Origin: CAZJOD01 sp964547525 | GTDB lineage: Bacteria > Bacillota > Clostridia > JAAYHZ01 | Reading direction: 5' to 3' | DNA length: 14,577 bases | Assembly: GCA_964547525.1 (NCBI GenBank) | Contig: CAZJOD010000102.1 | Span: forward strand, 1 to 14,577 | Part shown: positions 1 through 7,105 of the stretch, piece after piece | Numbering within the stretch: position 1 is the first letter of the stretch | How the letters are laid out: every line of letters starts with the position of its first letter | Made by a program: the position numbers and the translations under genes | Notes under the pieces: generated by a model | What the model was told of the DNA's origin: nothing | What the model saw: only the letters and a program-made list of their open reading frames with translations | Databases searched by the model: none

Positions 1-164
1 TTGCTAGTGTAAAGTTTATTGCTCTGTAAGTGGTAATATGTGTATCCTATTTTTTTATACTTTAATGGAAGATAACAGTATTATATAACGTCAATATAAA
101 CAGATATAAGAGAAAATATATGAAATTATTTTGATAGATATACATAGATTATTTTGTTCAAAGG

Positions 165-196
165 TTGTAAATTTTACCTCAAAATTCTGATATAAT
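165..196 (+). promoter_or_regulatory. Possible extended -10 promoter of the first lipoprotein gene
   Basis: TATAAT lies at 191-196 and is preceded by TG at 188-189, giving an extended -10 box (TGATATAAT). The best -35 candidate is TTGTAA at 165-170, but its 20-bp spacing is long, so the extended -10 would carry the activity. The coding start at 285 leaves a leader of about 80 nt. This is inferred from motif match only; the region is very AT-rich and chance matches are common. Confidence 0.4.
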
Positions 197-284
197 AATT
201 ATGGATTATACTGCAGTAGTTTCTATATATTATATGATTTTGGAATAAAAAATTATAATGAGATTCTTTTGGAGGTATCACATC

Positions 285-1826
285 GTGAAAAAAAATTTAA
301 AAGCATTTACAATTATACTTTTAATTTTTATAAATGTATCTTGTTCAAAAAGTATAAATTTTAACTTTAATGCTGAGAACACAATAAATACAATAGATGA
401 AGGTGATATAAATGATACATACAAGAAAATATCTATCTTGTTTGAAAATCCTATGTATCCGGTAATGTTACGGGGGTATGAATTAGTCTTGGATAATTTA
501 AATATGCGTCTAGAGGAAATTAATAATTATATGGAAAAAGCTTATCGTATTATTGTAAAATTAGATTTGGTATTTTCAGCGGAATACCAAACAGAAATGC
601 AAAAGCGATTGTTAGCAGGTGATAATACAGATATATATTTTATGCACAATAACTTACAAGATATAGTTGATAACAATTATGCTGTAGATATATCTAATTT
701 AATAAACCGCTTCTATCCTGAAATTAATTACATGTTCCAACAGGATCCCTGTTTGAGATCAAAAATAAGTAAAGATGACAAAATATATGCTATACCCGGT
801 TGTGCAAATATGGATCTAAATTTAAATGGATTGGTTATTAACAGGAATTTTTATGATATTCAAGATAAAAACAGATTTTTAGAGATAGATGAGGTTATGG
901 AGATATTTAAGAGATTAGAAAACAGTAATGAAAACTATAATGGTGTTTTAGCGTTCGCTAAAGCTTTTAACACCATTATGCAAAATGATATTTTGGCTTA
1001 TGTATTATCACCATATATTATCTATACGAATAGTGAATTCATTTTAATGGAAGAAAGTGATTATTTTAACCAAACATATAACAGGTTGAAAAATCTATAT
1101 GAGTTATCTCTGAATGTCAGCGAGAGACAGTTTGATTGGAGTATGAATTGGACGGAGCCTACAAAGGTGAAGTCGTGGATGGATGTAAGCAATGCACCTG
1201 TTGCACCTGTTGTAGAGTTAGTTGAATATTCAACTTTCAGAAGAAAAATATACTTTGAAAGCAAAAAGTTTAACGACCATTATTATGTAATGCCTGTAAA
1301 AACTAATAACATGCATGGTAGAATTGTTTATGATGCTAAATATTTTATAAGTGTATACAGTGACGAAACAGTAGCTGCAATGCAATTTTTACGTTGTTTG
1401 GAATATGATGAGACCATTTATGAATTATTACGGTACGGCATTAAAGATATAGATTATGAAAACACTGATAGTGGTATTGCGTTAAATACAAGGTATTATA
1501 TTAATAACATATTGAATCCGCTTTATGAAAAAAAATTGGCACATGACTTTAATTTGTGGGATGAATACATTTATGATTTAGTTCATATAAAAAATGCTGA
1601 AGTCAAACAGTTGCATGATGATGTAGAATATATCAACAGTATTGTGAAAGATTTAATCACAGAAGACGCCAGTTTTAAAAATGCGGTTTATAGACGGTTT
1701 GAAATATATAATCTGTTACAAAACCATATAAAAAAGGCGGACAGCTTTATTTATGATTTTTTATCATTGTTTGATAAAAGTGATAATCAATATATTATTG
1801 AAAAAATTAATCAGAATATTTCTTAG
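285..1826 (+). CDS. Extracellular solute-binding lipoprotein (ABC transporter type)
   Basis: The protein is predicted to be a 513-aa membrane-anchored lipoprotein that would capture a solute, probably a sugar or oligosaccharide, outside the cell. The start is GTG at 285, because GGAGG at 271-275 sits inside any frame begun at the in-frame ATG at 258. Residues 1-19 are a lysine-rich start plus a hydrophobic core. They end in NVSC with the lipid-accepting Cys at 20; Asn at -3 is unusual for a lipobox. The stretch LLAGDNTDIYFMHN is typical of the first lobe of family 1 binding proteins (often SGNGPDI-like), and a long helical C-terminal part follows. No permease or ATPase gene is adjacent, so its transporter partner is unknown. 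The same family recurs, broken, at 13487-14307. The family assignment is from sequence pattern; the ligand is not inferable. Confidence 0.72.
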   Translation: MKKNLKAFTIILLIFINVSCSKSINFNFNAENTINTIDEGDINDTYKKISILFENPMYPVMLRGYELVLDNLNMRLEEINNYMEKAYRIIVKLDLVFSAEYQTEMQKRLLAGDNTDIYFMHNNLQDIVDNNYAVDISNLINRFYPEINYMFQQDPCLRSKISKDDKIYAIPGCANMDLNLNGLVINRNFYDIQDKNRFLEIDEVMEIFKRLENSNENYNGVLAFAKAFNTIMQNDILAYVLSPYIIYTNSEFILMEESDYFNQTYNRLKNLYELSLNVSERQFDWSMNWTEPTKVKSWMDVSNAPVAPVVELVEYSTFRRKIYFESKKFNDHYYVMPVKTNNMHGRIVYDAKYFISVYSDETVAAMQFLRCLEYDETIYELLRYGIKDIDYENTDSGIALNTRYYINNILNPLYEKKLAHDFNLWDEYIYDLVHIKNAEVKQLHDDVEYINSIVKDLITEDASFKNAVYRRFEIYNLLQNHIKKADSFIYDFLSLFDKSDNQYIIEKINQNIS

Positions 1827-2211
1827 GGATTATTGATGATGGTAGCTGGAAGCACAATGCAGAAATGGTAATATTGTTTATATGAAAAAATTATTTCACA
1901 AACTGCATCGAATAGATAATAGACTTTAGAGTGATCTTTACCTATATAACATAATAAATCATATTTGATCGGTCATCTATTATAAGTAAAATTTTATTAA
2001 ATGGGCACTTCCCCGTCAGAGTTGACACCCTAAACGCACCTTTGTATCACTGCTCCCTAAAAAACTGACGGTATACACGAACACCTAAATGGGCATGATA
2101 CCCACGATGTGATATTAAATGCGTCCAATAGCACAAATGGTACCACACCAGAATGAAACCCCCTAACAAAAAGTGAAACCCCTTACCCCGGGAGCAGTGC
2201 CTTTCATGCAC
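1827..2211. other. Gene-free stretch with short repeats, possible IS remnant
   Basis: No convincing coding frame is present. From about 2001 the base composition changes to a richer G+C content. Several short repeats occur: CCGTCAG at 2011-2017 is inverted at 2065-2071, CACTGCTCCC at 2048-2057 is inverted at 2190-2199, and TGAAACCCC is repeated directly at 2154-2162 and 2174-2182. Clustered short repeats of this kind are found at the ends of IS21-like and related insertion sequences, where the transposase binds. No transposase gene or target duplication is visible, so a mobile-element end is only a guess. Confidence 0.3.
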
Positions 2212-2280
2212 TCTATCATTTCATACCATATTAGCCACATCAGAACCTATGAATCGATAGATCGGTTTATAGGTTTTTTT
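2212..2280 (+). repeat. 69-bp terminator-containing repeat, copy 1
   Basis: This 69-bp segment matches 5285-5353 at 63 of 69 positions by hand alignment. It starts with TCTATCATTT and ends with a hairpin and seven T residues. Changes between the copies in the hairpin arm keep pairing at most positions (for example A to G opposite T), which suggests a structured RNA end. In this copy the group II intron follows the T run directly. Confidence 0.75.
2244..2280 (+). terminator. Rho-independent terminator in repeat copy 1
   Basis: Arms 2244-2258 (AACCTATGAATCGAT) and 2261-2275 pair along up to 15 positions, with two G-U pairs and a very tight apex. Seven T residues at 2274-2280 follow, the first two also being the foot of the stem. 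No gene lies directly upstream, so it would end a non-coding transcript or a lost gene. Confidence 0.7.
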
Positions 2281-2281
2281 G

Positions 2282-2851
2282 GTGCGCCACGCATGGCGAT
2301 TAACTAGGTGGTGAAAGACCACTGTGGGGGTTTGTAGTTACCAACCACTAGCCAAAAGCAAGGGTGTCCATAGCGATGTGGAATCTGAAGGAAGCTGGAG
2401 GCAAAGTTTCGACCCAAGGAACACAAATATTATCCGGCATATGATGTGTGGACGAGTCTGCCAAACAAGATGAAGTCCAATAACTACTCGGGCATATCAA
2501 TGTAAATGGTGTGGGTACATGGAATGAAAGTAAATCGTCTTACCGTGGGAGGTCTCATGGACGTGGGGAAATAAATTGGTACCACGGTTGAAACAAGATT
2601 TATCATGAGAAGTCAGCCGAGATCATAGTACCTCATGTTGCTAACAACAGGGGGAAGGGTTGAACCTTAGGAGGTGAAAGTAAAAATGTTACTGATAAAG
2701 AAATAAAGTGCTGCCAACCTCAAAAAGAGGGCTCACTGCAAAAGAATAGTTCGGAAAACGAAGGATATGTGGGAGTGTACGATTCTTTGAAGATAGTGTT
2801 ACGTGCCAATCAATATGACACAGAAAAAGACAAAAATTATGGCAATAATAG
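2282..2851 (+). mobile_element. Group II intron, 5' fragment (truncated)
   Basis: The segment begins with GTGCG at 2282, the conserved group II intron 5' end. It continues through stretches I recognise from clostridial group II introns: GGTGGTGAAAGACCACTGT (domain I stem), CAAGGGTGTCCAT, GTGGAATCTGAAGGAAGCTG, ACAAGATGAAGTCCAATAAC, GTGGGAGGTCTCATGGACGT, ATCATGAGAAGTCAGC and GGGGAAGGGTTGAACCTTAG. The last part (about 2700-2850) resembles the leader before the reverse transcriptase/maturase ORF, but it is interrupted by stops and no RT domain follows. Domains V and VI are absent, so the intron cannot splice alone. It starts directly after the T run of a terminator. Insertion behind terminators is typical of group IIC introns, but I cannot fix the class from this fragment. 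The break at about 2851 coincides with the end of the minus-strand transposon remnant. Confidence 0.8.
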
Positions 2852-2885
2852 AATAAAAAAATAAGACATGCATTTATAGCATGTC
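2851..2885 (-). terminator. Terminator of the minus-strand transposon genes
   Basis: A perfect 7-bp stem, GACATGC at 2865-2871 and GCATGTC at 2879-2885 with loop ATTTATA, is followed on the minus strand by a T-rich tract (complement of 2851-2864). It lies 13 bp beyond the stop codon of the gene ending at 2898, so it probably ends that two-gene transcript. Confidence 0.7.
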
Positions 2886-2897
2886 CTTAAGTGGTAA

Positions 2898-3182
2898 TTA
2901 AATCAAACTCATTTGAAAATCGGAAAGCATAATTTCAACAAGTTCCTTTCGCTTCTTTCCAATGATTTTTTCAAGAGTCGGATTGAGAGTTCCGTGAATA
3001 CCGAAAAATTTATTGCCGTGTACACCGGCATAATGAAAAACAAGTTCTTTTAAATGCTTTTCACTAAGTTTATGTTCGATATACAAGTCACAAGCCGCCT
3101 TAACCAGTCCGGCAGTTTGTTTAACTGTCATAGGATTCCTTAGAATGAATAAATTTGAATCCTGTATTTTTTTTGAAGTCAA
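2898..3182 (-). CDS. Small transposon-associated protein, TIGR04540-like
   Basis: A 94-aa, lysine-rich, probably helical soluble protein. The start is TTG at 3182, overlapping the stop of the upstream gene by four bases (TTGA), with GGAGG nine bases before it, so the two are likely translationally coupled. Residues from about NPMTVKQTAGLVKAACDLY to TLNPTLEKIIGKKRKELVE follow the pattern I associate with the TIGR04540 family: a helix with a DxY motif, then a Gly/Asn turn and an RxGKKR-like ending. Such proteins are encoded beside transposon ATPases in Clostridia. Its biochemical role is not known to me. The context is an ATPase fragment upstream and a terminator downstream, which suggests the tail end of a broken transposon. 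Family recall is uncertain; the gene itself is well supported. Confidence 0.6.
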   Translation of the reverse strand: MTSKKIQDSNLFILRNPMTVKQTAGLVKAACDLYIEHKLSEKHLKELVFHYAGVHGNKFFGIHGTLNPTLEKIIGKKRKELVEIMLSDFQMSLI

Positions 3183-3439
3183 TCGTGATCACCTCCACAA
3201 AGCATAATAAGTTTTAAAGCCTGCGCAACGGCGGCAGCCACCAATTTTGCGCTTCTTCCGTCCATGTATGAAGAAAAGGCATTAACGTCGGCTCCTTCTT
3301 CGTAATTCAATCGGAATATCGTTTCCTGTTCGGGAAGGCATATATAATATATTCCGGCCGCAGGACACAATATTACAGGTGTATGAGTGTCGTCGTCTGT
3401 TTTTACAGACATTTTCAAAAAAGTTCCTGTAACAAGCAT
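3179..3439 (-). CDS. Small protein of unknown function in transposon remnant
   Basis: An 86-aa protein starting MLVTGTFLKM. I chose ATG at 3439 because an AGGAG lies about 13 bases upstream. The same frame is open further up to a GTG at 3514, but that longer form lacks a good ribosome site. The sequence has a hydrophobic middle (VILCPAAGIYYICLPEQ) that looks like beta strands rather than a membrane helix, and an Ala-rich helix near the end (KLVAAAVAQALKLIM). I do not recognise the family. It sits between the ATPase remnant and the TIGR04540-like gene, overlapping the latter by four bases, so it is probably a passenger or accessory gene of the same transposon. Confidence 0.5.
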   Translation of the reverse strand: MLVTGTFLKMSVKTDDDTHTPVILCPAAGIYYICLPEQETIFRLNYEEGADVNAFSSYMDGRSAKLVAAAVAQALKLIMLCGGDHD

Positions 3440-3516
3440 AATGAATTTTTTACTCCTTTCATAGAATCGAACCGGAATTGAACTTTTCAAACCGATTCCG
3501 AACCGTTTTTGCACCT

Positions 3517-3834
3517 TTAAAAATCATAATCCAAATTTTTGTAAGCCGTTTCGACGGTTTCCGTTGTAATGATGTTGCTTTTGTTCATATAGGCGATAGT
3601 AAGCGCCTGAAAACAAAGCTGATCGATCATTCTATACACCCCTTCCGAATATTGATATATTACTGGAAAGGTCGCTTCGTCGAAGACGGAAGCGCTTGTC
3701 CCTGCCTACTTCATGCGAAAATCAACATAATCCTTGGTTTCTTTAAGTGACAATTTTGTAGTGTTGATAAAAACCGAGATCCGTTGCTTTAAAGGAAGAA
3801 GGGCGGAGAGTCTTAATGTCTTGGTGATCTGGGG
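3517..3834 (-). pseudogene. C-terminal remnant of a transposon AAA+ ATPase (ExeA/TniB-like)
   Basis: Read on the minus strand from about 3834, one frame gives QITKTLRLSALLPLKQRISV, then LSLKETKDYVDFRMK, a TAG stop at 3706-3708, and AGTSASVFDEA...GVYRMIDQLCFQAL...YKNLDYDF, ending at TAA 3517-3519. This matches the last third of the ATPases that accompany DDE transposases and of ExeA-type proteins: the L-x-QRI motif after the sensor strand, the SLEET-x-Y-x-x-x-R-x-K-x-AG segment, and the winged C-terminal helices. Walker A and B, and therefore any activity, are missing. The in-frame stop shows further decay. In an intact element the ATPase would help the transposase choose its target. The family call rests on motif pattern. 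Confidence 0.65.
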
Positions 3835-3868
3835 TTTCCGGATTTCTCTTTCGTGCCGATCTTGGCAT
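3833..3868 (-). pseudogene. Possible 5' stub of a REP-associated (Y1) transposase gene
   Basis: On the minus strand a good GGAGG precedes ATG at 3868 and the frame opens with MPRSARKRNPET. Y1/RAYT-type transposases very often begin MPR-x-AR-x-x-S-x-TG-x-YH, so this looks like the first dozen codons of such a gene joined to the ATPase remnant. Past that point the frame leaves both families and stops within about 30 codons. The HUH and Tyr motifs are absent. The match is short, hence the low confidence. Confidence 0.3.
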
Positions 3869-4265
3869 TATAATCGCCTCCAATAAGTCTTATATATAAC
3901 AATTATTATATAAATCTAATGATCCTGCAATAAAAGTAAATTGTAGCTAATTGTCTTTTTTTATTTTTTACCGGATTAAAAATATATATTGTTTATGGTT
4001 ACATTCATCTAAAAAGCGGTTAGTTGAGAAATGTACCCAAGTATCCCTGGGAGAGGTTAGCTTATAGAAGCAAAATATTAGTTAGAGATTTATGATTATA
4101 TTTTATTTTTATTATTGATTGTTTCTGTAGGATTTTGCTGATTTTTTTATGATAATATTTCCTTTTGGTTTCTTTTTGCATATATATTGATATAATATAA
4201 GCAAAATGGATTTGATATTCAATATTTGAAGTTATTAATAATATAAAATAGGTGGAGGTGCTGAT
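3869..4265. other. AT-rich gene-free stretch
   Basis: No coding frame with a ribosome site or family resemblance was found. The only short structured element is CCCAAGTATCCCTGGG near 4034-4049. The last 75 bases hold the probable promoter region of the following MNT/HEPN pair: TATAAT at 4191-4196 is a good -10 box, but no clear -35 box is spaced 16-18 bp from it. Confidence 0.5.
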
Positions 4266-4589
4266 ATGGAAAAAAGAGTGCATGATGAATTGAACAAACT
4301 AAAAGAAATAATATTAAAAACTGTTCCGGTTGAACATATTTTTTTGTTTGGCTCATACGCAAATGGCATACCACATGATGATTCAGATCTGGACTTATAT
4401 ATAGTTATGTCTGAAAATACGGACATAAGAGAAATAGATGCAATAAAATTAATTCGTAGAGCGATTAGGGATAAAAAAACAATGCCGGTAGATATAATAG
4501 TCAGCAAAGAAAGTAAGTTTATTCAACGGATATCCGGCCCTACAATTGAACGGCATATAGTTCAGGAGGGGATGGTGCTATATGGATAA
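4266..4589 (+). CDS. MNT-type nucleotidyltransferase, antitoxin-like
   Basis: A 107-aa minimal nucleotidyltransferase. The motif FLFGSYANGIPHDDSDLDLY at residues 26-45 contains the GS dipeptide (29-30) and the paired acidic residues D41 and D43. The third acidic residue is D76 in VDIIV. These are the metal and NTP ligands of the pol-beta fold. In MntA/HepT modules the MNT protein acts as antitoxin by adding AMP groups to the HEPN toxin; that role is inferred here. GGTGGAGGTG ends a few bases before the ATG. The 3' end contains the ribosome site of the HEPN gene and overlaps it by eight bases, so the pair is co-translated. All catalytic residues seem present, so it should be active. Confidence 0.85.
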   Translation: MEKRVHDELNKLKEIILKTVPVEHIFLFGSYANGIPHDDSDLDLYIVMSENTDIREIDAIKLIRRAIRDKKTMPVDIIVSKESKFIQRISGPTIERHIVQEGMVLYG

Positions 4590-4983
4590 TCTGTTACAAG
4601 CTCAAGAATGGATGAGGTTTGCAGAAATGGACTTACACAGTGCAGAATATTTACTTAATATGCATCCTGTTCCTTTGGAGATTATATGCTACCATTGTCA
4701 GCAATCCGCTGAGAAGCATCTTAAAGGATATCTCATTTTAAATGGAAAGAATCCTCCAAAGACACATGATTTAGACGAATTGCGTAAGTTATGTGCAGAA
4801 ATATTGAATATGTTTACAGACATAGCTGACCATTGTTCAGATTTAACAGCTTATGGTGTTCAGCCAAGGTATCCAATGGAGATAAAGCTGGAAGAACATG
4901 ATATAAGGCAGGCATTGAACAGCGCAAGAACTATTAGAGATTTGATTATCAAACTTGTATCGAAAATAGAACAAGATACTTAA
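4582..4983 (+). CDS. HEPN-domain protein, partner of the MNT nucleotidyltransferase
   Basis: A 133-aa all-helical HEPN protein. The family landmarks are W10-x-x-x-AE-x-DL-x-SAEYLL in helix 1, YHCQQSAEKHLKGYL at 37-51, K-x-P-P-KTHDL-x-x-L at 57-67, and RYP at 96-98 followed by a long C-terminal helix. HEPN proteins paired with MNTs are often RNases acting as toxins. The canonical catalytic R-x4-6-H motif is not in its usual late position. The only R-x6-H is R12 to H19 in helix 1, which may be chance. The protein could therefore be a non-nucleolytic HEPN. The start ATG at 4582 is preceded by AGGAGG inside the upstream gene. A hairpin terminator begins at its stop codon, closing the two-gene operon. 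Confidence 0.85.
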   Translation: MDNLLQAQEWMRFAEMDLHSAEYLLNMHPVPLEIICYHCQQSAEKHLKGYLILNGKNPPKTHDLDELRKLCAEILNMFTDIADHCSDLTAYGVQPRYPMEIKLEEHDIRQALNSARTIRDLIIKLVSKIEQDT

Positions 4984-5001
4984 TGCCAGCGGGGCATTTT
5001 A
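4982..5001 (+). terminator. Terminator of the MNT/HEPN operon
   Basis: AATGCC at 4982-4987 pairs with GGCATT at 4993-4998 across a 5-nt loop, and TT follows (four T in a row counting the stem foot). The stem begins within the HEPN stop codon. The T run is short, so termination may be inefficient. Confidence 0.5.
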
Positions 5002-5284
5002 AGGGATCTAATTACACTTTTGGGCATACACCTTTTCGAAGGCTATAGTGAATAAAAGATGGTATGATTCGATTTTTTCACAGTATACCTAGATATACGA
5101 CGATTATAATAACCGGATTGACTTAATACCATTAAAACAGATTAATTACCGTACACACATCACAACCCGATGCATTATATGCTTACACATATGACGGTTA
5201 ATCACCACTAAAATGATATGAAGAATGAACAGTTACAGGATTATCCGGATGGAAAATGCATGGAAATGGATAAGGGGTGTTCAT
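5002..5284. other. Gene-free stretch with an imperfect inverted repeat
   Basis: I see no gene here. GATTAATTACCGT near 5139-5151 faces ACGGTTAATC near 5194-5203 as an imperfect inverted repeat around a 40-bp centre. Nothing else is recognisable until the terminator repeat at 5285. Confidence 0.4.
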
Positions 5285-5353
5285 TCTATCATTTCTTATC
5301 ATCTTAGCCACATCATAACCTATGAATCGATAGACCGGTTTATGGGTTTTTTT
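5285..5353 (+). repeat. 69-bp terminator-containing repeat, copy 2
   Basis: The second copy of the segment at 2212-2280, about 91% identical by hand alignment and in the same orientation. No intron follows: after the T run the sequence continues as ATTTTATAAAAAATAAG. It therefore serves as an unoccupied version of the site that the group II intron uses in copy 1. The sequence upstream of the two copies is not similar. Confidence 0.75.
5317..5353 (+). terminator. Rho-independent terminator in repeat copy 2
   Basis: AACCTATGAATCG starting at 5317 pairs with CGGTTTATGGGTT ending at 5348, with several G-U pairs, and a seven-T run ends at 5353. The pairing is kept despite base differences from copy 1. 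The gene it would serve is not visible; the nearest upstream gene already has its own terminator at 4982. Confidence 0.65.
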
Positions 5354-5495
5354 ATTTTATAAAAAATAAGTGTGTGCATTCATTAAAGCGTTTAGTTGAT
5401 TGGCAGACGCAAATTAATATCCAGACAAGATGATAAACTATATAATTGGGTAATAGATTTTCTGACTTCCAATAATCAGTGATTTTAAGTTATAA

Positions 5496-5744
5496 ACTCA
5501 AACTTCACTCTTTAGCTATGTTGTTGATGTAAATCTGAGAGGGAAAGGAGTCGCTACTTCTTTACTTAAGGGCATTATCCATTACGCGAAAGAGAATAAA
5601 TTTCACTATATTGAGGCGTATCCTTCAGACGGCGAGTTCACGTCTGCTTATTGCGGTGGACCGGTTTCTATGTATGAAAAACAAGGATTTTCTATTATAC
5701 ATATTGTTGGATCTGAAATAGTAGTAAGGAAAAAAGTAACATAA
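5496..5744 (+). pseudogene. C-terminal half of a GNAT acetyltransferase
   Basis: The frame opens after a stop at 5493-5495 and reads TQTSLFSYVVDVNLRGKGVA..., ending at TAA 5742. It includes the acetyl-CoA loop RGKGVA, the helix LLKGIIHYAKENKF, the strand YIEAYP and the GNAT end motif GGPVSMYEKQGF. Length is 82 residues against about 180-200 for the family; the whole N-terminal half and the start are missing and no ribosome site is present. The pattern fits the clostridial GNAT group that begins MNIQIKKLTP-x-LVEDY and has C-terminal EAYP...GP-x-x-MY-x-K-x-GF. An N-terminal stub of that same group lies at 13284-13412, so the two could be parts of one broken gene or of two paralogues. Confidence 0.75.
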
Positions 5745-5790
5745 TTTTTTAATGTAGATATGCTATATTCTCTTAGAATTATTACAATAA

Positions 5791-6044
5791 ATTGAGCACC
5801 CTACGCCAAACACATTGAGCGCTGTAATAGATTTTGAACTTTTTACAACAAGAAATATATATCATGATTTTGTACCTTTTTCTGCCGCATCTTTTGATAT
5901 GTCGTATGCTTTTTTGGATGGTGTATTGCACGAATTTGGAAGATGCGTTATTATGTTAACTGTCACGATAATGCATTATATGTAAGATGTAACAGAACTT
6001 TTGACCGGATAAATGAAATTCAATTGCAACTGTTAGTCGAGTAA
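5791..6044 (+). pseudogene. Frameshifted remnant of an unrecognised gene
   Basis: A frame opening after TAA 5788-5790 reads IEHPTPNTLSAVIDFELFTT..., continues to FLDGVLHEFGRC near 5946 and stops at 5983. From 5946 a different frame carries on sensibly (RYYVNCHDNALYVRCN, then FDRINEIQLQLLVE) to TAA at 6042. The switch point suggests a single-base indel. No start codon or ribosome site is evident, so the 5' end is also lost. I do not recognise the family. It ends 18 bp before the Nif3-like gene, whose ribosome site lies in the gap, so the two may once have formed an operon. Confidence 0.4.
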
Positions 6045-6062
6045 GCAGGAGGTGCAGTAATT

Positions 6063-6914
6063 ATGAAGGCAAATGTAATTTACAGTAAACTTAAAACGGA
6101 TTTTATAAAAGAGAGTATTACTGACTTAAATTGGGCATCAAAAATGCCTAATTTAGATAAATATTTATATGTTGATTTTAAGCAAAGCGGAATGGGTTTA
6201 ATGTGTGATTTTACAGATGATATCAAAAAGGTTTATACTACTGTTTTTCTTTCTGTAAAAGTTTTATCAAAGATATTAACAGACAATGTATCAAATGCAT
6301 TAATATTTTCTCACCATCCAACAAATTGGGGTATTGAACACTATAACGGAAATTATGCTGCAGAAGAAGACCTTATACTTAAGCTTAAAGAAAGAAATAT
6401 ATCCATATATGTTCTGCACCATCCACTCGATAATTATGGCAATTATTCTACCTGCAAAACATTGGCTGATAATCTAAAAATATTTATAGAAAAACCGGCT
6501 TTTTTATATTGTGGTGCATTATGTGGAGTTATAGGAACAACCGGTTGCAAAAGCGCTAAAGAATTGCAAGAAATGTATACACAAGCGGTAGGACACAAAA
6601 CAAGCTTATACTTATACGGAAAAGAAGATATACAGGGTGAAAAAGTTGCTATATGCCCCGGTGGCGGGAATACCATGTTTGTTTTAAATGAAATGATGGA
6701 TAGGAAAATTAAAATTCTTATAACCGGCATTACTATTGTGAATGAACATTCTAATGCAGTACACAAATTTGAAAAAGAAAATAATATAAATGTGTTTGGC
6801 GGAACACATTATTCTTCGGAGAAATTTGCCCCAATCCAAATGTGCAATTATTTCAACAGTCTAGGTTTGCCATCTGAGTTTGTTGATGATAAGCCGGATT
6901 TTTATGACTTATGA
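6063..6914 (+). CDS. Nif3-like dinuclear metal-centre protein (DUF34/GCH-I type 2-like)
   Basis: A 283-aa cytosolic protein of the Nif3/DUF34 family, which forms ring-shaped hexamers with two metal ions per subunit; the physiological reaction is unsettled. The expected ligands are visible: H84 and H85 in FSHHP, D123 in HHPLDNYGN, and H249 and E253 in GGTHYSSEKF. The length fits the family without the inserted middle domain. AGGAGGTG precedes the ATG at a proper distance. The segment replacing the usual AHT-x-LD motif reads LHHPLD. The sequence is clearly diverged from the housekeeping copy usually found beside the sigma-70/trmK genes, and it stands alone here between a broken gene and repeat copies, so it is probably an acquired paralogue. 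Confidence 0.82.
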   Translation: MKANVIYSKLKTDFIKESITDLNWASKMPNLDKYLYVDFKQSGMGLMCDFTDDIKKVYTTVFLSVKVLSKILTDNVSNALIFSHHPTNWGIEHYNGNYAAEEDLILKLKERNISIYVLHHPLDNYGNYSTCKTLADNLKIFIEKPAFLYCGALCGVIGTTGCKSAKELQEMYTQAVGHKTSLYLYGKEDIQGEKVAICPGGGNTMFVLNEMMDRKIKILITGITIVNEHSNAVHKFEKENNINVFGGTHYSSEKFAPIQMCNYFNSLGLPSEFVDDKPDFYDL

Positions 6915-6944
6915 AGGATTCGAATTTACACACCCCGCCCCAAA

Positions 6945-7030
6945 TCACTATATACCCGGTTACAGCAAACAAAATAGGCAATACCCGGTATGCTACCATA
7001 TTGGTGCAGAAGGTGGGAAGTATTGGTGTG
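6945..7030 (+). repeat. Intergenic repeat family R, copy 1 (shortened)
   Basis: It shares TATACCCGGTTACAGCAA and the core GTATGCTACCATATTGGTGC with copies 2-4. About 30 bp between ATACCCG and GTATGCTAC is missing, and the promoter-like 3' part cannot be aligned after about 7030. It starts roughly 30 bp after the Nif3-like stop codon, in the same orientation as the other copies. Confidence 0.6.
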
Positions 7031-7105
7031 GCTTGTTTTACAGTATGTGAATGATTGTTTTGAAAATATATTATTTGAAGTTGGATAAAGGTAGGGGGTA
7101 TCTAC

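Noticed and set aside
258..284. ATG at 258 as the start of the first lipoprotein
   Set aside because: GGAGG at 271-275 lies downstream of it, and the signal peptide fits a GTG start at 285 with lysines directly after it.
3478..3750. Plus-strand 90-aa open frame
   Set aside because: It runs antisense to the ATPase remnant, which has clear family motifs on the minus strand, and it has no ribosome site.
3833..3895. Frame reading LIGGDYNAKIG as an endonuclease/exonuclease-phosphatase motif
   Set aside because: It is only a short stretch with no flanking domain, and the same bases are better explained by a GGAGG site and a transposase-like MPRSAR start.
4062..4507. Minus-strand open frames over the promoter region and the MNT gene
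   Set aside because: They are low-complexity translations of AT-rich DNA or antisense shadows of a gene with a complete catalytic motif.
4982..5284. A riboswitch or attachment site after the HEPN gene
   Set aside because: Only a weak inverted repeat is present and no known aptamer landmark or integrase is nearby.
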